Shown piece by piece: positions 56,410-64,000 of a stretch of 64,000 bases of DNA. The notes beneath the pieces were generated by a model. That model had not been told where the DNA came from, searched no databases, and worked only from the letters and a program-made list of their open reading frames with translations. This stretch comes from Paracoccaceae bacterium (lineage in GTDB: Bacteria > Pseudomonadota > Alphaproteobacteria > Rhodobacterales > Rhodobacteraceae): positions 20,831 to 84,830 of the forward strand of contig JAJFIC010000066.1 of the NCBI GenBank assembly GCA_021775315.1, written 5' to 3'. Both the position numbers and the translations under genes were made by a program. Numbering within the stretch: position 1 is the stretch's first letter; every line of letters starts with the position of its first letter.

Positions 56410-57801
56410 ATGACCGAAATAAAACTATATAACACCAAGTCCCGCCAGAAAGAGGCGTTCACGCCTTTGGACGACCAAGACGTGCGGATGTATGTCTGCG
56501 GGCCGACGGTTTACGACCGGGCGCATATCGGCAACGCGCGCCCTGTGATCGTGTTTGACGTGCTCTATCGCCTGCTGCGTCATGTTTACGGCATAGACCA
56601 CGTGACCTATGCGCGAAATTTCACCGATGTCGATGACAAGATCAACGCCACAGCCCAAGCCCGCAAAGAGGCGGGGGCGGCGGGGTCTCTGGTTGAACTT
56701 ATCCACCAGCGGGCGGATGAAACCATCGCCTGGTATCTGGAAGACATGAACGCCCTTGGCAATCTGGTGCCGGATCAGGCCCCGCGCGCCACCGAATTCA
56801 TTGCTGAGATGATCACGATGACGACGGAACTAATTGCCTCAGGTCATGCTTACGAGGCCGAGGGGCATGTGCTGTTTGATGTCACATCTTATGACCGCTA
56901 CGGCTCGCTTTCGGGCCGCTCGATTGACGACATGATCGCCGGTGCGCGGGTCGAAGTGGCGCCATACAAACGCAATCCGATGGATTTTGTGCTGTGGAAA
57001 CCGTCCAGTGCGGATTTGCCGGGTTGGGACAGCCCATGGGGCTGGGGCCGTCCGGGCTGGCATATTGAATGTTCCGCCATGACCAAGGCGCTGTTTGGCG
57101 AACGGTTTGACATTCACGGTGGCGGTCTTGATCTGGCGTTTCCGCATCACGAAAACGAAAAGGCGCAAAGCTGCTGTGAAGCGGGCGAGGATAGTTTCGC
57201 CCAAGTCTGGATGCATAACGAGATGTTGCAGGTCGAGGGTAAGAAGATGTCCAAGTCTTTGGGCAACTTCTTTTCGGTGCGCGAACTGTTGGATCAGGGC
57301 TATCCCGGCGAGGTGATCCGGTTTGTGTTTTTAAGCACGCATTACCGCAAGCCGATGGACTGGACGGAAAAGAAGGCGCGCGAAGCTGAGGCGACGCTCG
57401 GTCGATGGCATCGGATGCGCGGTGAAAACAAACCAAGCAAAGTTCCGCAGGCCGTTCTTAACGCGCTTGCTGATGATGTGAACACACCAAAAGCAATATC
57501 AGAACTGCACGATCTGGCAAAGTCAGGTGACATTTCGGGTTTATTGGCCGGGCTAGAGATATTGGGACTTCGTACAATAAACGCAGAAATAGCCGCTGAC
57601 ATTCGTGAAAGCTGGAAGGAATTGATTGATCAGTTGCTTATGGACAGGAAACAAGCGCGGGCCGACAAGAATTTCGCTCGCGCCGATGAGCTTCGCGATG
57701 GTTTCGCAAGGGCAGGCGTGTTGATAAAGGACACGCCAGACGGTCCTGTTTGGGAATTGTCAAAGGACTTTGACGCAGAAAAGTTGGAGGCCCTGCGATG
57801 A
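56410..57801 (+). CDS. cysS: Cysteinyl-tRNA synthetase
   Basis: 463 residues from the ATG at 56410 (AAGG seven bases upstream); an earlier start at 56392 is less likely. Zinc/HIGH region [26 protein letters not shown] zinc ligands and KKMSKSLGN are intact. The stop overlaps the next small ORF as ATGA. Confidence 0.95.
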   Translation: MTEIKLYNTKSRQKEAFTPLDDQDVRMYVCGPTVYDRAHIGNARPVIVFDVLYRLLRHVYGIDHVTYARNFTDVDDKINATAQARKEAGAAGSLVELIHQRADETIAWYLEDMNALGNLVPDQAPRATEFIAEMITMTTELIASGHAYEAEGHVLFDVTSYDRYGSLSGRSIDDMIAGARVEVAPYKRNPMDFVLWKPSSADLPGWDSPWGWGRPGWHIECSAMTKALFGERFDIHGGGLDLAFPHHENEKAQSCCEAGEDSFAQVWMHNEMLQVEGKKMSKSLGNFFSVRELLDQGYPGEVIRFVFLSTHYRKPMDWTEKKAREAEATLGRWHRMRGENKPSKVPQAVLNALADDVNTPKAISELHDLAKSGDISGLLAGLEILGLRTINAEIAADIRESWKELIDQLLMDRKQARADKNFARADELRDGFARAGVLIKDTPDGPVWELSKDFDAEKLEALR

Positions 57802-57929
57802 AATGTGAACGTTATTCAACACAGGTCATCGCCCGGCCTGGGGGGTGCGAAGAGCCCTCCGGGGGGAGGTCGGGCGCTGACCGGACCGCAAGCGCTCCGG
57901 TCGGAGATTTTGGAAGGGTCGCGCCATGA
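57798..57929 (+). CDS. 43-residue ORF coupling cysS to cimA
   Basis: Starts on the ATGA that ends cysS, with GGAGG seven bases upstream, and ends on the ATGA that starts cimA, exactly filling the gap. Product begins [20 protein letters not shown] and is Gly/Arg/Ser-rich with two cysteines; no family recognised. The DNA also folds into two hairpins (57830-57876 and 57879-57902), so it may be a regulatory leader, not a gene for a stable peptide. Whether it is translated is unproven. Confidence 0.45.
   Translation: MKCERYSTQVIARPGGCEEPSGGRSGADRTASAPVGDFGRVAP
57830..57902 (+). promoter_or_regulatory. Tandem hairpins within the cysS-cimA gap
   Basis: Hairpin 1: CGCCCGGCCT (57830-57839) with AGGTCGGGCG (57867-57876), 9 of 10 pairs plus one G-T, with a further G-rich/C-rich pairing inside. 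Hairpin 2: perfect 7-base stem GACCGGA (57879) / TCCGGTC (57902), followed by GGAGATTTT. Candidates for a processing site, attenuator or REP-like element. Confidence 0.5.
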
Positions 57930-59554
57930 CCAAACAACGCCTCTACCTTTTTGACACCACCCTGCGCGACGGTCAGCAAACCCAGGGCGTTGATTTCGCC
58001 ACCGATGACAAGACCCGCATTGCTGAGGCGCTGGATGGGCTTGGCATTGACTATATCGAAGGTGGCTGGCCCGGCGCGAACCCCACCGACAGCGATTTCT
58101 TTGACGCGCCGCCTGCACTGAACTCCGCCATATTCACGGCCTTTGGCATGACCAAACGGGCCGGGCGTTCGGCCGAAAACGACGATGTTCTGGCCGCAGT
58201 GCTGAACGCCAAGACCCCGGCAGTTTGTCTGGTCGGCAAGACCCATGACTTTCACGTCACAACCGCGCTTGGCATCTCGCTGGAAGAAAACGTCGAAAAC
58301 ATCGCACTTTCGATGAACCATCTTTCCGCCCAAAGCCGCGAACCTTTGTTTGACGCTGAACATTTCTTTGACGGCTACAAAGCCAACCCGGACTATGCGC
58401 TGGAATGTCTGCATGCGGCCTATGACAACCACGCCCGCTGGGTGGTTCTGTGCGACACCAACGGCGGCACATTGCCAAACGAGATCCGCGAAATCACCCG
58501 CGCCGTTATCGACAGCGGCATTCCCGGCGATCACTTAGGCATTCACACCCATGACGACACCGGCCACGCCGTCGCCAATTCGCTGGCCGCGGTCGAGGCT
58601 GGTGCGTGCCAAATTCAGGGTACTCTGAACGGGCTGGGCGAGCGGTGCGGCAACGCCAACCTGATTTCCCTGATCCCGACGCTGACCTTAAAACAACCCT
58701 ATGCCAGCCAATTCAAAACCGGCGTAAGCCGCGCTGGCGTCAAATCCCTGACCCGCATCAGCCGGATGCTGGATGACATCCTGAACCGGGTGCCGCAGAA
58801 ATCGCTGCCTTACGTCGGTGCCTCGGCCTTTGCGCATAAGGCTGGTCTGCATGCCTCGGCGATTGTCAAAGACCCCAGCACATATGAACATGTGGACCCC
58901 GCGATTGTCGGCAATACCCGCATCATTCCGATGTCAAATCAGGCCGGGCAATCCAATCTGCGCAAACGCCTGTCCGAGGCCGGGATTGACGTCGAAAAGG
59001 GCGACCCACGGCTTGCTGGCATCCTGATCGACATTAAAGAGCGTGAAGATCGCGGCTTTGCCTATGACACAGCGCAAGCCTCGTTTGAATTGTTGGCGCG
59101 CGCCGCCCTTGACCAACTGCCGCAGTATTTTGAGGTCAAACGCTACCGCGTCACGGTCGAGCGTCGGCGTAATAAACGCAACGAAATGACAACCCTTTCC
59201 GAAGCGGTCGTTGCCGTCAAAATCGCCGGTAAGAAAGTGCTGTCGGTGTCGGATTCGCTGGATGACCACGGCAAGGACAGCGGCCCGATCAATGCTTTGG
59301 CCAAGGCACTGGCCAAAGATTTGGGACCCTATCAAGGCTGTATCGACGACATGCGGTTGGTCGATTTTCGGGTGCGCATCATCAATGGCGGCACCGAGGC
59401 CGTGACCCGCGTCATTATCGACAGCGAAGACAGCCAAGGTCGCCGTTGGTCAACCGTTGGCGTTTCGGCCAACATTGTGGATGCCAGTTTTCAGGCACTG
59501 CTTGATGCGATCCAGTGGAAGCTGATTACTGACGGACAAGAGGTAGCAAAATGA
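57926..59554 (+). CDS. cimA: (R)-citramalate synthase
   Basis: 542 residues. DREM/aldolase motif FDTTLRDGQQTQGVDF, catalytic HTHDDTGHAVANS and GERCGNAN of the isopropylmalate/citramalate synthase family, plus a C-terminal LeuA-like regulatory domain. CimA condenses pyruvate and acetyl-CoA to citramalate for 2-oxobutyrate (isoleucine) synthesis. 2-Isopropylmalate synthase is the alternative, less consistent with its start. GGAAGG RBS nine bases upstream. Confidence 0.88.
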   Translation: MTKQRLYLFDTTLRDGQQTQGVDFATDDKTRIAEALDGLGIDYIEGGWPGANPTDSDFFDAPPALNSAIFTAFGMTKRAGRSAENDDVLAAVLNAKTPAVCLVGKTHDFHVTTALGISLEENVENIALSMNHLSAQSREPLFDAEHFFDGYKANPDYALECLHAAYDNHARWVVLCDTNGGTLPNEIREITRAVIDSGIPGDHLGIHTHDDTGHAVANSLAAVEAGACQIQGTLNGLGERCGNANLISLIPTLTLKQPYASQFKTGVSRAGVKSLTRISRMLDDILNRVPQKSLPYVGASAFAHKAGLHASAIVKDPSTYEHVDPAIVGNTRIIPMSNQAGQSNLRKRLSEAGIDVEKGDPRLAGILIDIKEREDRGFAYDTAQASFELLARAALDQLPQYFEVKRYRVTVERRRNKRNEMTTLSEAVVAVKIAGKKVLSVSDSLDDHGKDSGPINALAKALAKDLGPYQGCIDDMRLVDFRVRIINGGTEAVTRVIIDSEDSQGRRWSTVGVSANIVDASFQALLDAIQWKLITDGQEVAK

Positions 59555-60561
59555 AACTGATTTACCGGATCGCGGTCGGTGCCGCGTCTACGGTCGTGAT
59601 CTATCTGGCCATCGCGCTTGGACTGATCCTGTCGCAATCCGGTGATCCCGTCACTATGGATGATGCATCCGGCGGTGGCCTTGATTTTTCCGCCCAAATC
59701 GCAAAAACCGGCCCTGAGCCGATGGCGTTGACGCGCTTTGAAACCCGCGACGGCGCCGGGCAGATGGCGCGGGTCTATCCGGGGCCGAGCGGCGCACCTT
59801 TGCTGGTGTTGGTGCATGGCTCTGGCTGGCACGGGTTGCAGTTTGATGAACTGGCCCGGCAATTGCAGGGCTCCGCCACCGTGATTGCGCCGGATTTGCG
59901 CGGCCACGGCGAAACGCCCCAGCGGCGTGGTGATGTCGATCATATCGCGCAGTTGGAAGAAGACATTGCCGATTTAGTCACCGCCACCGTCAAGCCCGGT
60001 CAGAAAACCGTGCTGGCGGGCCATTCCTCGGGCGGCGGTCTGGTTGTGCGCTTTGCTGGTGGGACGCATGGCGAGATGTTGGACGGCGCCATCCTGCTGG
60101 CACCTTTCCTTAAATACAACGCGCCGACCACGCGGCAAAACTCCGGTGGTTGGGCAAGGCCGCTGACACGGCGCATCATTGGTCTGTCGATGCTGAACGG
60201 CGTTGGCATTACAGCATTGAACGGCCTGACCGCGATCCGGTTCAACTTTCCCGCAAGCGTGCGCAATGGCCCGCTGGGCCACACCGTCACAGACGCCTAT
60301 TCTTTCCGTTTGAACACCGCTTTTGCGCCAAGAAATGATTATCTGGCGGATATCGCCAAGCTGCCGAAATTCCTGCTGATCGCGGGCCTTGATGATGAAA
60401 GCTTTTTCGCCAAAGAATATCAGCCGCTGATGTCCAGCGTCACTGACAAAGGGCAATACCTGCTGGTGCCTGATCAGTCGCACCTTGCAATCGTTGACGC
60501 GCCAGACACGCGGGTGGCAATTGAAAAGTTTTTGCAGACGTTGACGGACGCCCCTGAATGA
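59551..60561 (+). CDS. Alpha/beta hydrolase
   Basis: 336 residues, overlapping cimA by ATGA. N-terminal membrane helix (YRIAVGAASTVVIYLAIA), oxyanion LVHGSGWHG, nucleophile elbow GHSSGGG, and a late catalytic His in QSHLAI. Envelope-anchored esterase or lysophospholipase-like enzyme; the substrate is not predictable. Confidence 0.85.
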   Translation: MKLIYRIAVGAASTVVIYLAIALGLILSQSGDPVTMDDASGGGLDFSAQIAKTGPEPMALTRFETRDGAGQMARVYPGPSGAPLLVLVHGSGWHGLQFDELARQLQGSATVIAPDLRGHGETPQRRGDVDHIAQLEEDIADLVTATVKPGQKTVLAGHSSGGGLVVRFAGGTHGEMLDGAILLAPFLKYNAPTTRQNSGGWARPLTRRIIGLSMLNGVGITALNGLTAIRFNFPASVRNGPLGHTVTDAYSFRLNTAFAPRNDYLADIAKLPKFLLIAGLDDESFFAKEYQPLMSSVTDKGQYLLVPDQSHLAIVDAPDTRVAIEKFLQTLTDAPE

Positions 60562-61334
60562 GTGTTGAAGCTTGCGCCGACCTGCTTGCCAAAGGCGATC
60601 CTGATCGGTTTTTGTCGGCCATGACGGCACCCTTGGACAAGCGGGCCGGGCTGTTGGTGCTTTATGCCTTCAACCTTGAAATCGCCCGCGTGCCGTGGAT
60701 GACGGCCGAGCCGATGATCGCTGAAATGCGCCTGCAATTCTGGACCGACGTGATTGACGATGCCTTGTCCGGCAAAGCCGCGCGCGCCCATGAGGTCGCG
60801 GCGCCGCTGGCTGAACTGATACAGGCGCAAGGCTTGCATTCGTTTGGTGGAGTGCTGTCCCAAATGGTGCAGGCCCGACAGTTTGATATTTATAGCGATC
60901 CACACGCAGATATTCAGGCACTAGGGAATTATCTCGACCAGACCGCAGGCCATCTGATGTGGCTATCGGCAGAGTTATGTGGCGCCGGGCAACAAGATGA
61001 ACCCGCCATCCGCGATTTCGCTTTTGGCGCTGGGCTGGCGGCACTGTTTCGCGCCGCACCGGCGCTGATCAACGCTGGACGCGGGCCATTCGCGGATGAC
61101 AGTCCACCTGCAATTGCGGATTTGGCGGCTCAAGGACTGGCCGCGATGGCAAAATCGCGCGCGGGTCCAATCAACCGAAACGCGGCCCCGGCACTTCGGG
61201 CTGGGTGGATGGCGCGACCGATATTGCTGCGCGCCTGGCGTGATCCGTCAACGGTGCTGGAAGGGCGGCTTGAACCGTCGGAATTTACCCGCCGCAGCCG
61301 CTTGATGCTAAAAACGATGACGGGTCGCTGGTAA
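60558..61334 (+). CDS. Squalene/phytoene synthase-family protein (NDUFAF6-like)
   Basis: 258 residues, ATGA overlap with the hydrolase gene. The prenyltransferase fold is visible (FLSAMTAPLDKRAGLLVLYAFNLEIA, QFWTDVIDD, YLDQTAGHLM), but the two DxxxD metal motifs are only partly kept, so true phytoene synthesis is doubtful. Such proteins near housekeeping genes resemble the complex I assembly factor NDUFAF6. Function uncertain. Confidence 0.7.
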   Translation: MSVEACADLLAKGDPDRFLSAMTAPLDKRAGLLVLYAFNLEIARVPWMTAEPMIAEMRLQFWTDVIDDALSGKAARAHEVAAPLAELIQAQGLHSFGGVLSQMVQARQFDIYSDPHADIQALGNYLDQTAGHLMWLSAELCGAGQQDEPAIRDFAFGAGLAALFRAAPALINAGRGPFADDSPPAIADLAAQGLAAMAKSRAGPINRNAAPALRAGWMARPILLRAWRDPSTVLEGRLEPSEFTRRSRLMLKTMTGRW

Positions 61335-61346
61335 GGAAACCGCCGC

Positions 61347-62585
61347 CTACGCCTGGGCCTCTTTCGGGCGCATCATCAGCCAGATCAACGCCCCACCTGC
61401 CAACGCTAAAAACGGTGCCATCGCCAGATTAACCGCAGTCCAGCCATGGGTTACGGATTCGACGGTCTGTACGCCCGTATCACCCGTACAGTTCATCAGA
61501 CCGCCAGAGGCCAGTGACGCAATGGTGACACAGCCAAAAACGATCATGTCGTTAATGCCCTGAATGCGGCCACGCTCTTCTATCGTGTGTGACCCCGCCA
61601 ACATGGTGGACGCGCCGATAAAGCCAAAGTTCCAACCGATGCCAAGCAGGATCAAAGCGACAAAGAAATTGGCGATATCAACCCCGGCAAGGCCAACCGC
61701 CCCCGCCGATGCCAGAATGACCAGCCCGATGGCGACAATCTTTTCCGCCCCGTATCGCGCAATCAGATGCCCGGTGAAAAAGGACGGCACGAACATCGCC
61801 AGCACATGGCCTGTGACCACATCCGCCGCCAGATCCTGTGTATAACCACAGCCAACCACCGCCAGCGGGGTCGATGTCATCACCAGATTCATCAGCGCAT
61901 AAGACACCATGGCCGTGATGATCGCGACCAGAATTCGAGGCTCTTTCAGCATTTCCCATCTTGTGCGCCCGGCAACATCGCCGACCTTGGGTTTTGGCGG
62001 TGTCGGAATGTCCAGAAACAAAAACAAAAGCGAGCCGATGATGTTGATACCGATCACCGTCAGGTAAGTTCCCAGAAACGGCACGGCCATCGCGTCTGAG
62101 GTGATTTTCGTCAATTGCGGGCCAATCACCGCCGACGCCAACCCACCAGCCATCACATAAGACATCGCCTTGGGGCGAAACGCCTCGCTGGCGGTATCAA
62201 TCGCGGCAAAGCGGTAAAAACCATGCGCCGACATATAGATACCGGTGAAATAAGAGCCGAGCAAAAACAGAGGGAAGGACGAGTTCATCAGGGCATAAGC
62301 CCCAATCGCCGCGCCAATCGCACCGCCACTGACCCCCACAATGAACCCCGCCCGTCGACCAAATCGCTGCATCACCTGTGACATCCACGGTGCCGTGGTC
62401 ATCGAGCCGAAAACGATCATCGAAATTGGCAATGTCGCCCAACAGACATTCGACGCCAAGGTCTGTCCGGCAAGGCCGCCAAGAACGAAAATCATCGGCA
62501 TCTGTGCGCCAACGGTGGCCTGCGCGATCACCAGAACGAAAACGTTGCGAATGGCGCGGGAGTCGGGATTTGCAATATCTGTCAT
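61347..62585 (-). CDS. MFS transporter
   Basis: 412 residues from the ATG at 62585; twelve hydrophobic segments, with the RFGRRAG loop motif after helix 2 and GRIQGINDMIVFG in the C-terminal half. Resembles uncharacterised MFS permeases common in Rhodobacterales. Substrate unknown. Tail-to-tail with the phytoene-synthase-like gene (13-bp gap). Confidence 0.82.
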   Translation of the reverse strand: MTDIANPDSRAIRNVFVLVIAQATVGAQMPMIFVLGGLAGQTLASNVCWATLPISMIVFGSMTTAPWMSQVMQRFGRRAGFIVGVSGGAIGAAIGAYALMNSSFPLFLLGSYFTGIYMSAHGFYRFAAIDTASEAFRPKAMSYVMAGGLASAVIGPQLTKITSDAMAVPFLGTYLTVIGINIIGSLLFLFLDIPTPPKPKVGDVAGRTRWEMLKEPRILVAIITAMVSYALMNLVMTSTPLAVVGCGYTQDLAADVVTGHVLAMFVPSFFTGHLIARYGAEKIVAIGLVILASAGAVGLAGVDIANFFVALILLGIGWNFGFIGASTMLAGSHTIEERGRIQGINDMIVFGCVTIASLASGGLMNCTGDTGVQTVESVTHGWTAVNLAMAPFLALAGGALIWLMMRPKEAQA

Positions 62586-62660
62586 GCGCAAGACCTATCG
62601 GGGCTTGCGGGTGCTGCCAAGACCTAATTGACGGCGTCAATCACTTCCGGAATCCCTGCG

Positions 62661-63938
62661 CTATTCACATCTGTCGATGACATGGGCGAACGATCCGGAC
62701 ACGCGCCCTTTGATCAATCCCATAGCGGGCAGGGTGTCACCTTCGGCATTCGTGGCCTCAAACAAAGGCGCGCCTTTTGCGCTTATTGTGGTCGCATAAT
62801 GAAACTCGTGCGCTGTCAACTGGCCAAAAAATGGCCCACCCAGTGCCTTCAGATGGCGATACCCCAGATGCAACTTGCGCTTGGCAAAGCTGGTTTCCAG
62901 CGGCAACAATCCGGCCATAGCGTGCCGCGTGCCAGTTGCGTCTGTCAGCGTGTCGCCCAGAACCATGTAACCACCACATTCGCCATAAATATCCGTGGTT
63001 TCGGCGGCACTTCGCAGCCCGGCCAGAAACGTCGAGTTTTGCGCCAGCCGCGCCGCATGCAGTTCAGGATAGCCCCCCGGCAGGAATACCAGATCGCATT
63101 CCGGCGGGGCCTGATCGGCCAAAGGTGAAAACAGCGTGATTTCCGCCCCGGCCTTGCGCCAGTCCGCCAAAAGATGCGGATAGGCGAAGGCAAAAGCGGC
63201 GTCGCGGGCCACAGAGATTCGCTGCGCCGGTGGCGGCAGAACCTTGCCGGGCGTACTGGCGGGCAACGGGGCGGCAAGCGCGGTCAAGGCCGCAAGATCA
63301 AGATCAGCGGTGACAACATCGGCGACGCGGTCAAGAAACTCCTCCAGATCCGGGCGCTCCTCGGCCTGCACCAGTCCCAGATGGCGTGATGGATGTTCCA
63401 GCCCAGTCTGACGGCGAATGGCCCCCAGCACTGGCAAGCCAACAGGGGCCAAGGCCCCGCGCAACATCATTTCATGGCGGGGCGAGCCTGTGTTGTTCAG
63501 GATAACACCCACAACCCGCACATCTTTTTGATGCCGTGCAAAACCTTCAACCACGGCCGCCACCGATTGCGATTGCTTTGCCGTGTCAAGGATCAGCACC
63601 ACCGGCAGGCCCAGATGCCGCGCCAGATCGGCGGTGGCCCCTTTGCCATTTGGCGGCGCCCCATCAAACAGACCCATGGCCCCTTCGATCAACAACAATT
63701 CCGGCCCATCCGCCACGCGGCGCAACCGCTCTGGCGACATCGCCCAGGCGTCAAGATTGACACAGACCTGACCACTGGCGGCGGCGTGAAAACGTGGGTC
63801 AATGTAATCCGGCCCGGATTTGGCGGACCGCACCGCCACGCCTTGACGTTTTAGAGCCCGCAAAATGCCCAGCGTCAGCGTGGTTTTGCCGCTCCCAGAC
63901 GAGGGGGCCGACAGGATCAGACCATGTCCATTGCTCAT
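62661..63938 (-). CDS. cobB: Cobyrinic acid a,c-diamide synthase
   Basis: 425 residues. P-loop APSSGSGKTTLTLG at the start, the CobB/DTB-synthetase nucleotide-binding fold, and a C-terminal class I amidotransferase-like domain with the Cys nucleophile in GECGGYMVLGDTLTD. Amidates cobyrinic acid using glutamine and ATP in aerobic cobalamin synthesis (hydrogenobyrinic acid form in this group). The preceding gene is cut off by the window edge. Confidence 0.92.
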   Translation of the reverse strand: MSNGHGLILSAPSSGSGKTTLTLGILRALKRQGVAVRSAKSGPDYIDPRFHAAASGQVCVNLDAWAMSPERLRRVADGPELLLIEGAMGLFDGAPPNGKGATADLARHLGLPVVLILDTAKQSQSVAAVVEGFARHQKDVRVVGVILNNTGSPRHEMMLRGALAPVGLPVLGAIRRQTGLEHPSRHLGLVQAEERPDLEEFLDRVADVVTADLDLAALTALAAPLPASTPGKVLPPPAQRISVARDAAFAFAYPHLLADWRKAGAEITLFSPLADQAPPECDLVFLPGGYPELHAARLAQNSTFLAGLRSAAETTDIYGECGGYMVLGDTLTDATGTRHAMAGLLPLETSFAKRKLHLGYRHLKALGGPFFGQLTAHEFHYATTISAKGAPLFEATNAEGDTLPAMGLIKGRVSGSFAHVIDRCE

Positions 63939-64000
63939 GCGCGCATGCCTTTAGGCCGGGGATTCGGCGCTTATGCTTATGGCATCGCAGAAACCTGCCG

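Noticed and set aside
57812..58534. 240-codon minus-strand frame
   Set aside because: Antisense to the cimA start with its FDTTLRDGQ motif; GC-rich third positions keep the opposite strand open by chance.
63939..64000. 3' end of the gene preceding cobB
   Set aside because: Only about 60 bases are present and the frame that would overlap the cobB start contains TAA codons, so no identity or frame can be given.
1..64000. CRISPR arrays, tRNA or rRNA genes, phage genes
   Set aside because: No regularly spaced repeats, cloverleaf patterns or structural phage genes were seen on reading both strands.

Overview
The window looks like a chromosome segment of an alphaproteobacterium, most likely Rhodobacterales (Roseobacter group). 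Three things suggest this. The right half has a housekeeping order I associate with that group: purB, bioY, gltA, gltX, comEC, lexA, moeA, moaC, trpC-D-G, trpE, ppiD, cysS, cimA, cobB. A GTTC-N7-GTTC SOS box of the alphaproteobacterial type lies upstream of lexA. Codon use is moderately GC-rich. I see no rRNA, tRNA or CRISPR array.

Positions 1-17.55 kb form an anaerobic-metabolism block, read almost entirely on the plus strand. It begins with a GltD-like NAD(P)H oxidoreductase (5' part outside the window), a two-gene 2-oxoacid:ferredoxin oxidoreductase (korA-, korB-like) and a 737-residue protein joining a pyruvate:ferredoxin-oxidoreductase-like region to a C-terminal four-cysteine cluster motif. 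A Crp/Fnr regulator follows, then a Tat-exported three-subunit molybdoenzyme (4x[4Fe-4S] protein, NrfD-like membrane protein, molybdopterin catalytic subunit) with its TorD-like chaperone. The block ends with a COQ10/RatA-like quinone-binding protein, rquA (rhodoquinone synthesis) and an E. coli-type frdABCD fumarate reductase. rquA overlaps frdA by ATGA. Read together, this is a rhodoquinone-dependent fumarate respiration module next to enzymes that could run the reductive branch of the TCA cycle. Candidate Crp/Fnr-type operators lie before the molybdoenzyme operon (ATGAC-N4-GTCAT) and before rquA (TTGAC-N4-ATCAT). A decayed IS3-family element marks the right edge.

Positions 18.6-34.9 kb are a mosaic. 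They hold an EF-G-like GTPase, a hydratase / aconitase-X / MFS cluster (aconitase X broken by a 10-C run), trmO, and a five-gene amino-acid catabolic operon resembling the eut/doe ectoine family without the ring-opening hydrolase. They also hold small unknown genes, a phospholipase D-type synthase and a glutathione transferase. Fragments of IS5- and IS3-type transposases punctuate the region.

Positions 34.9-64 kb are mostly conserved chromosome: mprF, purB, bioY, gltA, gltX, comEC, lexA, molybdenum-cofactor genes moeA/moaC, the split tryptophan genes, ppiD, an internally deleted PEP-mutase-family gene, an aminotransferase, cysS, cimA, an alpha/beta hydrolase, a squalene/phytoene-synthase-like gene, an MFS transporter and cobB. 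A 43-codon ORF exactly fills the cysS-cimA gap and overlaps both neighbours by ATGA.
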